Source of the DNA: Ga0077530 sp035565975
GTDB taxonomy: Bacteria > Pseudomonadota > Alphaproteobacteria > Rhizobiales > Hyphomicrobiaceae
Reading direction: 5' to 3'
Length of the DNA: 12,898 nt
Assembly: GCA_035565975.1 (NCBI GenBank)
Contig: DATMRT010000058.1
Span: 1-12,898, forward strand
Both the position numbers and the translations under genes were made by a program. Position 1 is the stretch's first letter; each line of letters starts with the position of its first letter. A model generated the notes under the pieces. It worked only from the letters and a program-made list of their open reading frames with translations, made no database searches and was not told the DNA's origin. This document shows, one piece after another, positions 1 through 6,561 of the stretch.

Positions 1-1706
1 AAATTCCCCGGCGCCCAAGGGACCCAGCTCGGCGTGTGGTTGCCGCTGCTGTAGCGCGGCCCGCTGTCCCGGCGGGGTTGTTGTGCGACCTCGCGGTCCA
101 CGGGCGCGACGAGCAGGTATTCCTCTGTGCCGCCCTCGAGACCGGCCACCGTGAGCTTGGTGTCCGACCATGTCCACTCCGCCGTCCGCGTCCCTTGGCG
201 GACGAGCTCGATAGTGATGACGCGGCGCGCGCGCGTGTCTATGACGGCGGCATGCTCGACTTCCTCGGGGCCACTCTTGCCGTCCACCGTACCGGCGGTA
301 AAGCGCAAAAGCCCGATGTGCTGGGCCGGCTCGGGGCGCATCGACCAGTCGGTCAGGCGCGGCAGGCCATCGCCCATGAGCTCGAGCGGGACGGTGAGGC
401 GCGGGTAAGCGGCGTTGCTTGCGAAGTACTGGCTCCCGCGCACCTGCAGGCGCCACTCGCCGAGGCTCTGCTCGTCGAGCTCGTGGCTTGCTGCAATCTG
501 TGGCGCGCCATTACGCTCGAGGGCGGCTGCCGCCTCGCGCAGCATGGGCTTGAGCTCCAGTGCGCGGCGCAACTCGACGATGGCCTCGTCGGTCCGCCCC
601 ATGGCTTCGAACAGTTCCCCGCGCGCCCAGATCACCTCGGGCCGTTCCGGTTCGAGGCCGACGGCGCGCTCGAGATCCGTCTGCCCAAGCTCAGGTCGTC
701 CCATAAGCTTGTAGACCCAGGCGCGATAGGCATAGGCCTGCGCCGAGCGGGGGTCGATATCGATCGCGCGCGAGAGATCGTTGAGCGCCTCCTCGTATCG
801 CTCGGCCTTGGCCTGCGTAAAGCCGCGTGCCTCGATCGCCGCGTTCGACTTTGGATCGAGCTCGACGGCGTGCTGGAAGTCGCGCAGGGCTGCCGGGATA
901 TCGCGAGCGGCGATCGCCGCGTAGCCGCGCAGCAGGATCACCTCGATATTGTCGCGATCGATCTCGAGCACGCGTCCGAGGTCGTCGATCGCGTCCTTGT
1001 ACCGCTCGAGGGCGAGATAGGCCTCGGCGCGCGCACGCAGCGCCGGCGCAAAGCGGGGTGCGACCGCCAGTGCGCGGCCGAGATCGCGCAAGGCCGCGTG
1101 CGGGCGTCCCTGGGCCAGATGAACGCGGCCGCGGCCGGCAAAGGCGGCGCCGTCCGTCTGGAGAAGCCCAATCGCGCGTGAATAGTCGCCGAGCGCGGCG
1201 CGGTGGTTGCCGAGCCGGACGTGGGCCGCTGCCCGGTTGGCGAATGCCGCAGCGTAGCTCGGGGCCAGCAGCAGAGCGCGATCGAAGTCGCGGATGGCTT
1301 CGGCCGTGGCGCCGATTTCCAGAAGAACGGTGCCGCGGTTGTTGTAGGCGGTGGCCCCTTCCGGCACGAGCTGGATGGCGCGATTGAAGTCATCGAGTGC
1401 AGCGCGCGGCTGTCCGAGCCGCGCCCGCGCAACGCCGCGATCGATGAGCAGGAGCGCGCGCTGGTCATTGGGCAGGCCATCGGCTGCCAGCGCGGCATTG
1501 TAGAGGCGGATCGCTTCTTCGGAGCGGTCCGAGCGCAGCGCGGCGACGGCTTGGCGCGCACGCAGCGCGGCGTCGGCGGACGATGCTGCCGCCGGTTGCG
1601 GTGCCGGGGCGCCTGTCTGGGCGACAGCCAGCCCAGGCGTGGCCGCAAGAGCAGTCGCGGTCGCGAGAATTCGGAGGTTGCGGCCCGTCATGCCGTCGAA
1701 GGTCAT
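1..1706 (-). CDS. Secreted TPR-repeat protein (C-terminus cut by window edge)
   Basis: The minus-strand frame stays open from an ATG at 1706 to the left edge (567 codons seen, no stop), so the gene is partial. Residues 1-29 look like a signal peptide: a basic start (GRNLR), a hydrophobic alanine/leucine stretch, then AVA before Q30, so export to the periplasm is likely. About ten tandem 34-residue TPR units follow (roughly 46-390), with the usual G/Y...A...A..DF..AI.LDP pattern, for example AIRDFDRALLLAPS. Residues from about 400 form a non-repeat, beta-looking domain (GEWRLQVRGSQYF, RVITIELVRQG, TAEWTWSDTKLTVAG) that I do not recognise. TPR arrays are protein-binding scaffolds; the partner is unknown. 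The start is supported by a purine-rich GGGAGAAGAGG 5 bases upstream; an ATG 15 bases downstream is an alternative. It lies 162 bases downstream of the GST gene on the same strand and probably has its own leader. Confidence 0.85.
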   Translation of the reverse strand, partial: MTFDGMTGRNLRILATATALAATPGLAVAQTGAPAPQPAAASSADAALRARQAVAALRSDRSEEAIRLYNAALAADGLPNDQRALLLIDRGVARARLGQPRAALDDFNRAIQLVPEGATAYNNRGTVLLEIGATAEAIRDFDRALLLAPSYAAAFANRAAAHVRLGNHRAALGDYSRAIGLLQTDGAAFAGRGRVHLAQGRPHAALRDLGRALAVAPRFAPALRARAEAYLALERYKDAIDDLGRVLEIDRDNIEVILLRGYAAIAARDIPAALRDFQHAVELDPKSNAAIEARGFTQAKAERYEEALNDLSRAIDIDPRSAQAYAYRAWVYKLMGRPELGQTDLERAVGLEPERPEVIWARGELFEAMGRTDEAIVELRRALELKPMLREAAAALERNGAPQIAASHELDEQSLGEWRLQVRGSQYFASNAAYPRLTVPLELMGDGLPRLTDWSMRPEPAQHIGLLRFTAGTVDGKSGPEEVEHAAVIDTRARRVITIELVRQGTRTAEWTWSDTKLTVAGLEGGTEEYLLVAPVDREVAQQPRRDSGPRYSSGNHTPSWVPWAPGN

Positions 1707-1719
1707 CTGTGCCTCTTCT

Positions 1720-1750
1720 CCCTCTGCCCATTCCTTCAATGGGGAGAGGG
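1720..1750. repeat. REP-like palindrome in the TPR gene leader
   Basis: A 13-base arm at 1720-1732 (CCCTCTGCCCATT) pairs with 1738-1750 (AATGGGGAGAGGG) across a 5-base loop, with one G/G mismatch in the middle. The flanking text (CCCTCACCCCGACCCTCTCCCC on the minus strand, given here as a broken-up pattern rather than one motif) resembles the short CCCTCACCC...CCCTCTCCCC interspersed repeats common in GC-rich alpha- and gammaproteobacterial genomes; that family link is from memory. The element sits immediately upstream of the TPR gene's ribosome binding site. In the mRNA the base of the hairpin abuts the Shine-Dalgarno region. Confidence 0.6.
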
Positions 1751-1868
1751 TCGGGGTGAGGGGCGGCCGCGCGTGCGGGCGTCGGCGTTTGCCGCCGCGC
1801 CGATCACCTCAAGGAATCATGACTTTGTAGCACAATTCGGTCAGCGGACGGCCCTGGCGTGGTCCCGC

Positions 1869-2450
1869 TCAGGGCGGCAGCTCGTAGCCGATCGCCGCCT
1901 CCATCGCGATCGTCTTCTGGACGGCGGGACGCGCCATCATGCGCTGGTAGTGGGCGTCGAGGTTCGCGCATTCCCCCGGCGCCGGTTTGAGCGAGTTGAA
2001 GAAGCGCCAGTACAGGCGGAAGAGGTGGATGTCGGCGATCGAGTAGCTGTCGACGGCCCAGGGTCGAACGCCGAGGCGCTGGTCAGCGAGGGCGCAGATC
2101 GCACGTGCATGATCGAGACCTCGGCGACGCGCGGGATGCACCGTCGCGGCAATGAACGACATCCATGATATCACGTTGGCTTCGGCCTCGGGATCGCCTG
2201 CGGGGAGGAGGCCGGCTTCAGGAAAGCGCCGGGCGAGATAGAAGAGTATGCCGGCGACCTCAGTGAGCGGGCGCCCGTCGATCAGCAGCGTCGGCACCTT
2301 GCCTTCGGGATTGAGCGCGAGAAATTCCGGCGTCCGGTTCTCTTTGCGTGAGAATGAAATCGGCCGTGCGTCGAACGGCACGCCGATCTCGTGGAGCGCA
2401 ATGTGCGGCGCCATGGAGCTGGCGCCTGGCGCGAAATAGAGGGTCAGCAT
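1869..2450 (-). CDS. Glutathione S-transferase family protein
   Basis: A 193-residue cytosolic GST, slightly shorter than the usual 200-220. The N-terminal thioredoxin fold (about 1-80) begins MLTLYFAPGASSMAPHIAL, with Ser11/Ser12 where beta-like GSTs carry their catalytic Ser or Cys. It has the glutathione-binding cis-proline in GKVPTLL (Pro53) and a TEVAG segment in place of the common ES motif (Glu64). The helical C-terminal domain carries the conserved N-capping box in YSIADIHLFRLYWR. The substrate cannot be read from the sequence; GSTs of this type conjugate or reduce small electrophiles. The ATG at 2450 is chosen because the GST fold starts there and GGGGG lies just upstream; residues encoded further upstream look like noise. 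It begins only 25 bases after nusB ends, so it is probably the last gene of the rib-nusB unit. Confidence 0.9.
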   Translation of the reverse strand: MLTLYFAPGASSMAPHIALHEIGVPFDARPISFSRKENRTPEFLALNPEGKVPTLLIDGRPLTEVAGILFYLARRFPEAGLLPAGDPEAEANVISWMSFIAATVHPARRRGLDHARAICALADQRLGVRPWAVDSYSIADIHLFRLYWRFFNSLKPAPGECANLDAHYQRMMARPAVQKTIAMEAAIGYELPP

Positions 2451-2475
2451 GTGTACCCCCGATCTAACCCCCAGG

Positions 2476-2967
2476 TCAGTCAGCGACCGGTGGCGTGAAC
2501 TCGGCCTCGCGGGTGCGCCGTGCGATCTTGTCGAGGACGCCGTTGACCACGCGCGGCTCATCCTCGCTGAAGAATGCCTTGGCGACCTCGACGTACTCGC
2601 TGATGACGACGCGTGCCGGCACATCTGCGCGCTCGATCAGCTCGTAGACGCCGGCACGCAAGATCGCGCGCAAGGTGGAATCGACGCGCGTGAGCCGCCA
2701 GCCTTCGGCAAGCTGCGCATCGACGATCGGATCGATTTCGCGCTGACGACGCACGACGCCACGCAGGATCGCCGCGAAGAAATCGCGGTCCGCGGCGGCA
2801 ACCGACTTGTCCTCCGCCTTCTCGCCGAAGTGATGCAGATTGAACTGGCCGATGACGCTGTTGAGGTCGGTTTCGGCGAGGTCCATCTGGTAGAGCGCCT
2901 GGACGGCGCTGAGGCGTGCAGCGCTTCGAGGCGCAAGTGGACGCTGCTCGTTGGCGGGAGATTTCAT
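2476..2967 (-). CDS. nusB: Transcription antitermination factor NusB
   Basis: A 163-residue all-helical NusB, normal length for the family. It binds boxA RNA with NusE/S10 and promotes antitermination on rRNA operons in the cytoplasm. Visible family signatures are ARLSAVQALYQMDL near the N-terminus, RVDSTLRAILRAGVYEL in the middle, and the highly typical C-terminal block VVISEYVEVAKAFFSEDEP followed by RVVNGVLDKIAR. The ATG at 2967 is chosen because it overlaps the ribH stop codon as ATGA, the usual sign of translational coupling; a longer frame reaching 3015 would run into ribH. Coupling of ribH and nusB is widespread in proteobacteria (for example Escherichia coli), which supports both identifications. 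Confidence 0.96.
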   Translation of the reverse strand: MKSPANEQRPLAPRSAARLSAVQALYQMDLAETDLNSVIGQFNLHHFGEKAEDKSVAAADRDFFAAILRGVVRRQREIDPIVDAQLAEGWRLTRVDSTLRAILRAGVYELIERADVPARVVISEYVEVAKAFFSEDEPRVVNGVLDKIARRTREAEFTPPVAD

Positions 2968-3467
2968 TGCTGCCGCCCGGTGAAGTCGCGGCCGATCTCG
3001 ATGAGCTTGAGACACGCGCGCGCGGCGTCGGCGCCCTTGCCGGCGAGACCGCCCTCGGCGCGCGCCATGGCTTGGGCATGGGTGTCGACCGTCAGGATGG
3101 CATTTCCGACAGGCAGGGCAAGGTCTGCCGCGATCTGCATGAGCCAGTGGTTCGCATTGTTGACGACGATGTCGTAGTGCGAGGTCTCGCCGCGGATGAC
3201 GCAGCCGAGCGCGATGGCGCCGTCGAAGGGACGCTCGCTATCGACGTCGAAGCGGCCCGAGGCGGCGCCGACGGCCAGAACCTGCGGGATCTCGAGCGCG
3301 CCCGGCACGACAATGCGCTCATACGTACAGCCGTGCGCCGCGAGCACGGCAAGGGCGCCCTCGACCAGCGCCGCACTCACGTCCTCGTAGTACGGCGCCT
3401 CGATGATGAGGATGTGCGCGTCGATCTTGCCGGCGCGCGGGCCAATGGGTGTGCCTCTGCCGGCCAT
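2964..3467 (-). CDS. ribH: 6,7-dimethyl-8-ribityllumazine synthase
   Basis: RibH condenses 5-amino-6-ribitylaminouracil with 3,4-dihydroxy-2-butanone 4-phosphate to give lumazine, the penultimate step of riboflavin synthesis. The 167-residue length fits. Diagnostic motifs are PGALEIP (55-61), ALGCVIRGETSHYDIV with the catalytic His97, and NAILTVDTHAQAMARA toward the C-terminus, a substituted form of the common GILTVEN segment. The N-terminal substrate-binding segment reads IEAPYYEDVSAALVEGA. The ATG at 3467 lies 5 bases after the ribBA stop, with AAGAGA just before it overlapping that junction. Its stop overlaps the nusB start (ATGA). It is a middle gene of the ribE-ribBA-ribH-nusB unit. Confidence 0.97.
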   Translation of the reverse strand: MAGRGTPIGPRAGKIDAHILIIEAPYYEDVSAALVEGALAVLAAHGCTYERIVVPGALEIPQVLAVGAASGRFDVDSERPFDGAIALGCVIRGETSHYDIVVNNANHWLMQIAADLALPVGNAILTVDTHAQAMARAEGGLAGKGADAARACLKLIEIGRDFTGRQQ

Positions 3468-3472
3468 GTCTC

Positions 3473-4645
3473 TTATCGAACCTCTCGCGTGCCGACGATG
3501 CGCAAGCCGTAGCCCTCGATGCCCACGTAGCGCGAGCGCGGCACGTTGGTCAGCAGCTCCATGTCGGTAATGCCAAGATCACGCAGGATCTGCGCGCCGA
3601 TCCCGACCTCGACGCGGCGGCGCTCGGCGCGTGCCTGCGGCGTCTTCGGCTGCTCGCGCTCGGCGAGCCAGGATGAGAGCGAACGCGGCCTCAGATCGCG
3701 GATCAGTACGATGGCGCCGCGCCCTTCCGCCGCGATCATCTGCATGCACTTCTGCAGGAAGGCCTCCGGCCGGTTCGGTGAACCGATGCCGAGGAGGTCG
3801 GCGGGCATGTTGACGGCGTGCACGCGGACCAGCACCGGCTCGGGGCCGGAGAGGTCACCCCGCACCAGGACGAGGTGCTCGACGGGATCCACGGTCGTCT
3901 CGTAGACGTGCAGGTCGAAGGTGCCGCCGAACGTGCTCTCGACCTTGCGCGACGCCGTGCGGTTGACGATCCGGTCGTTCTGCAGGCGGTAGGCGATCAG
4001 GTCCTCGATGGTCCCGATCTTCAGGCCGTGGCGCTGCGCGAACGATACGAGGTCCGGCACGCGCGCCATGGTGCCGTCGTCATTCATGATCTCGCAGATG
4101 ACGCCAGCGGGCAGAAGCCCCGCCATGCGCGCGAGATCGACCGAGGCTTCCGTGTGTCCGGCGCGAACGAGCACACCGCCTTCGCGCGCAACCAGCGGAA
4201 AGACGTGCCCGGGCGAGACGATGTCCTCGTGCGTCTTGGTTGGGTCGATGGCCGTCGCGATGGTGAGGGCGCGATCATGCGCCGAGATGCCGGTCGCGAT
4301 GCCTTCCTTGGCCTCGATGGAGACCGTGAAGGCCGTGCGATTGCGCGCGCCGTTGTTGCGCGTCATGAGCTCCAGGCGGAGCTGATGGGCACGCTTCTCG
4401 GTCATCGAAAGGCAGATGAGGCCACGCCCGTGCTTGGCCATGAAGTTGATCTTGTCGGGCGTCGCCATCTGGGCCGGAATGACGAGATCGCCCTCGTTCT
4501 CGCGATCCTCTGCGTCGACGAGGATGACCATGCGGCCGTTGCGCAGGTCCTCGAGGAGGTCACCAATGGGCGAGATGAAGCCCTTCCCCTCGGAATAGGC
4601 GACACGAGAAAGGTCGGCGAGGTCTTTGGTAGGGCCGTTCGTCAC
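3473..4645 (-). CDS. ribBA: DHBP synthase fused to degenerate GTP cyclohydrolase II domain (RibBX type)
   Basis: 390 residues in two domains. Residues about 22-220 are an intact RibB, which makes 3,4-dihydroxy-2-butanone 4-phosphate from ribulose 5-phosphate: the acidic loop DAEDRENEGD (44-53), TRNNGARNRTAFTVSIEA (95-112), ISAHDR (120-125), SPGHVFPL (144-151) and RAGHTEASVDL (161-171) are all present. Residues about 225-385 are RibA-like and keep the C-terminal GIGAQILRDLGI and EGYGL blocks. However, the zinc-binding segment (normally ECLTGD...RCDCG) reads AVNMPADLLGIGSPNR, with no cysteines, so GTP cyclohydrolase II activity is very unlikely. This matches the RibBX variant described in Proteobacteria, where the second domain is catalytically dead. 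The start is GTG, overlapping the ribE stop as GTGA, with GGAG 8 bases upstream. Confidence 0.95.
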   Translation of the reverse strand: MTNGPTKDLADLSRVAYSEGKGFISPIGDLLEDLRNGRMVILVDAEDRENEGDLVIPAQMATPDKINFMAKHGRGLICLSMTEKRAHQLRLELMTRNNGARNRTAFTVSIEAKEGIATGISAHDRALTIATAIDPTKTHEDIVSPGHVFPLVAREGGVLVRAGHTEASVDLARMAGLLPAGVICEIMNDDGTMARVPDLVSFAQRHGLKIGTIEDLIAYRLQNDRIVNRTASRKVESTFGGTFDLHVYETTVDPVEHLVLVRGDLSGPEPVLVRVHAVNMPADLLGIGSPNRPEAFLQKCMQMIAAEGRGAIVLIRDLRPRSLSSWLAEREQPKTPQARAERRRVEVGIGAQILRDLGITDMELLTNVPRSRYVGIEGYGLRIVGTREVR

Positions 4646-5235
4646 CGGCGCATCTCCAGAAGCCGCGCCACGTAGCGCGCGAGGGGGTCGATCTCGATGT
4701 TGACGTGATCGCCGGGCTTTTTGCCCCCCCAGGTGGTCACCGTCAAGGTATGTGGAATGAGGTTCACCCCGAAGCGATGTCCGTGCACCTCGTTGACGGT
4801 GAGCGAGGTTCCATCCAGTGCCACCGATCCTTTCGGGGCGATGAATGGCGCGAGCGCCGCGGGGGCCTCGAAGGTCAGGCGGCGGCTATCGCCGTCCGGT
4901 CGGATGTCGACAATGTGCGCGACGCCGTCGACGTGGCCTGAAACGATATGACCGCCGAGCTCGTCGCCGGCCTTGAGGGCGCGCTCAAGATTGATCTTCC
5001 GCCCCGTCTGCCACGCGCCGAGCGTCGTCAGCGACAGCGTCTCGTTCGACACGTCGAGCGTGTAGCGGCTGCCGGCGCCGTCGGGTTCGATGCCGGTCAC
5101 GGTCAGGCAGACACCGTCATGGCAGATCGATGCCCCGAGCGCGATCGAGGCCGCCTCGTAGTCGGAGCGGACGGTGAACCTCCCCGCCTCGGCGGCAAGG
5201 ACGGTGCCTATGCCGGTGATGATGCCTGTGAACAT
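4642..5235 (-). CDS. ribE: Riboflavin synthase, alpha subunit type
   Basis: RibE dismutates two lumazine molecules into riboflavin and 5-amino-6-ribitylaminouracil, the last step of the pathway. The 197-residue protein has the typical two lumazine-binding barrel repeats. The first starts MFTGIITGIG and includes ICHDGVCLTVT and YTLDVSNETLSLT. The second follows DELGGHIVSGHVDGVA and includes GSVALDGTSLTVNEV and FGVNLIPHTLTVTTW. The ATG at 5235 is preferred over one 15 bases upstream because the family begins MFTGI and an AGGAAG ribosome binding site lies 5 bases before it. It is the first gene of the unit; ribD and nrdR, common upstream neighbours in alphaproteobacteria, are absent, and the next gene is divergent. 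The symbol is ribC in some schemes. Confidence 0.96.
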   Translation of the reverse strand: MFTGIITGIGTVLAAEAGRFTVRSDYEAASIALGASICHDGVCLTVTGIEPDGAGSRYTLDVSNETLSLTTLGAWQTGRKINLERALKAGDELGGHIVSGHVDGVAHIVDIRPDGDSRRLTFEAPAALAPFIAPKGSVALDGTSLTVNEVHGHRFGVNLIPHTLTVTTWGGKKPGDHVNIEIDPLARYVARLLEMRR

Positions 5236-5425
5236 TTGTTCTTCCTGCACACCGGCGGTCGCGCTCGACCGCTAGAGTTGCCATGAGTTTGGTACGGCCA
5301 TGACCTAGGCCCAATCGGCACGCTCGGCAAGGCAGGGTACGGATGGGAGCCATTCAGCTTCTCCATACGGCCCGACGGCGGGCTATGCTCCGTGACCGAA
5401 AGGCGCCGCATTCTTTGGGGGCACC
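5236..5425. other. Divergent control region between ribE and the Ada-like gene
   Basis: These 190 bases separate two divergently transcribed genes and must hold both promoters. I see no confident -35/-10 pair. The 7-mer GGTACGG occurs twice as a direct repeat (5291-5297 and 5336-5342) and CCATGA occurs at 5281-5286 and 5298-5303; these could be protein sites or chance. A compact hairpin at 5255-5272 lies in the ribE leader. I looked for the conserved FMN riboswitch boxes on the minus strand and did not find them. Confidence 0.4.
5255..5272 (-). promoter_or_regulatory. Candidate hairpin in the ribE leader
   Basis: Seven bases GCGGTCG pair perfectly with CGACCGC across a 4-base loop. In the ribE mRNA it would sit 8 bases upstream of the AGGAAG ribosome binding site. 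No run of T follows, so it is not an intrinsic terminator. It may be a leader structure that stabilises the mRNA or tunes initiation, or it may be chance in GC-rich sequence. Confidence 0.25.
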
Positions 5426-6301
5426 ATGCAACTCGGGCATCCGCGAAATCCCGCGGGCGCGGCATCGCAGCGAGACTTGGCGGTCGATTATGACGTCGTG
5501 CGCCGAGTTATCCCCCTGCTTTCGACCATGGCAGCGGCGCCGCCGTCGGCGGCGGAACTCGCGGCGCTCATGAGCACGACTTTGGACGAACTCGAACGCG
5601 CGATCCGCGCCTGGTGCGGCCTTTCGCCGGCCGTCTTCGCCCAGGCGCTGACGGCGGAGCACATCCGGGCCCGGCTCGCGCGTGCCCGATCATGGCCTGA
5701 GGTGCATGGCTGCGTGCACGCTTTCGAGACCCGCATCGTCGCGGCAATCACCGACGATGCACGCCGCCGTGGGGCCGGGCTGGACATTGCGCATGGCTTT
5801 CACGCCAGCCCCTTTGGCGAGGCCTTGCTTCTGACAACGCAGGACGGCCTTTGCGGCCTCGCGTTTGTCGATGATGAGAGCGGGCCTGATCGGCAAGCTG
5901 CCCTCGATGATATGGCAGCGCGTTGGCCACGGGCGCGCTTCCACGAGGCGCCGCAGGATACGGCGAACCTCGCCACATGTATTTTTGGCGAGCCGGCCAC
6001 GCAGCGCCGCCACGTGGTGCCATTGGTCCTGATCGGCACGCCATTCGATCTGCAGGTGTGGCAGGCTTTGCTGCAGATCCCGATCGGGCAGCTCGTCAGC
6101 TACACGCAGATTGCGCAGCATCTCGGACGCCCCTCGGCGTCTCGCGCTGTCGGCACCGCCAACGGGCGCAATCCCATCTCGTTCGTGGTTCCCTGCCATC
6201 GTGCGCTCAGAGGAGACGGATCGCTCGGCGGTTACTACTGGGGCCTTACGCGCAAGCGCGCGATGATCGCGTGGGAAGCGAGGACCGATTTAGCGGATTG
6301 A
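5426..6301 (+). CDS. Ada-like O6-alkylguanine-DNA alkyltransferase with remnant AraC-type HTH
   Basis: 291 residues. The C-terminal methyltransferase domain (about 205-285) repairs O6-alkylguanine by suicide transfer to Cys257 in the diagnostic FVVPCHRAL. It is preceded by the DNA-binding region VWQALLQIPIGQLVSYTQIA and RAVGTANGRNP. Residues about 125-200 are the RNase H-like N-terminal partner domain (HASPFGEALLLTTQDGLCGLAF). Residues about 20-85 resemble the first half of an AraC-type regulator domain (AAELAALMSTTLDELERAIRAW, then GLSPAVFAQALTAEHIRARLA). The second helix-turn-helix usually found next in these fusions is shortened and unrecognisable (about 88-120). The Ada zinc/phosphotriester domain is absent. 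The ATG at 5426 follows GGGGGC closely. It is divergent from ribE; whether it still acts as a regulator is uncertain. Confidence 0.9.
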   Translation: MQLGHPRNPAGAASQRDLAVDYDVVRRVIPLLSTMAAAPPSAAELAALMSTTLDELERAIRAWCGLSPAVFAQALTAEHIRARLARARSWPEVHGCVHAFETRIVAAITDDARRRGAGLDIAHGFHASPFGEALLLTTQDGLCGLAFVDDESGPDRQAALDDMAARWPRARFHEAPQDTANLATCIFGEPATQRRHVVPLVLIGTPFDLQVWQALLQIPIGQLVSYTQIAQHLGRPSASRAVGTANGRNPISFVVPCHRALRGDGSLGGYYWGLTRKRAMIAWEARTDLAD

Positions 6302-6561
6302 AATCGGAAACGGCGTCCAATTTGCCGCGCAAAGGCTATGTCGGCAGATAATTCTCCATGGTTGCGCCAGCGGCACAATTAACTCGCGCGTCCAACATCC
6401 TGCCCAGGAACAGATTATTTTATCGTGGCGCGTCCTGCGAGTGAAACGAGTGCTATTTGAGGTTGTTTGACCGGCGCATAAGCCGTGCCCAGAGTATTCA
6501 ATCGGGCTGATTCGTCACCTCCTGCAGCCCGGATTAAGCGACTGGAAGACTGGAGAGGCAC
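6302..6561 (+). other. AT-richer intergenic region upstream of the outer membrane protein gene
   Basis: 260 bases that are visibly richer in A and T than the flanking genes. I see no tRNA, no convincing ORF and no clear terminator for the upstream gene. A TTGACC at 6467-6472 could be a -35 element, but no good -10 lies at 16-18 bases. The leader holds the hairpin at 6500-6535. Confidence 0.5.
6500..6535 (+). promoter_or_regulatory. Leader hairpin with anti-Shine-Dalgarno-like loop
   Basis: AATCGGGCTG (6500-6509) pairs with CAGCCCGGATT (6525-6535) with a single bulged G, giving a 10-pair stem and a 15-base loop. The loop contains TCACCTCCT (6515-6523), identical to the anti-Shine-Dalgarno end of 16S rRNA. 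The stem ends 26 bases before the outer membrane protein start and 16 bases before its GGAGAGG ribosome binding site. The structure is read directly; any regulatory role is inferred. Confidence 0.4.

Noticed and set aside
36..2168. Long plus-strand frames (36-1181 and 1203-2168)
   Set aside because: They lie opposite the TPR and GST genes, whose minus-strand translations show unmistakable family patterns. The plus-strand products are low-information.
5245..5275. ACCGGCGGT resembling a box of the FMN riboswitch near ribE
   Set aside because: It is on the plus strand, pointing away from ribE, and the other conserved boxes are missing.
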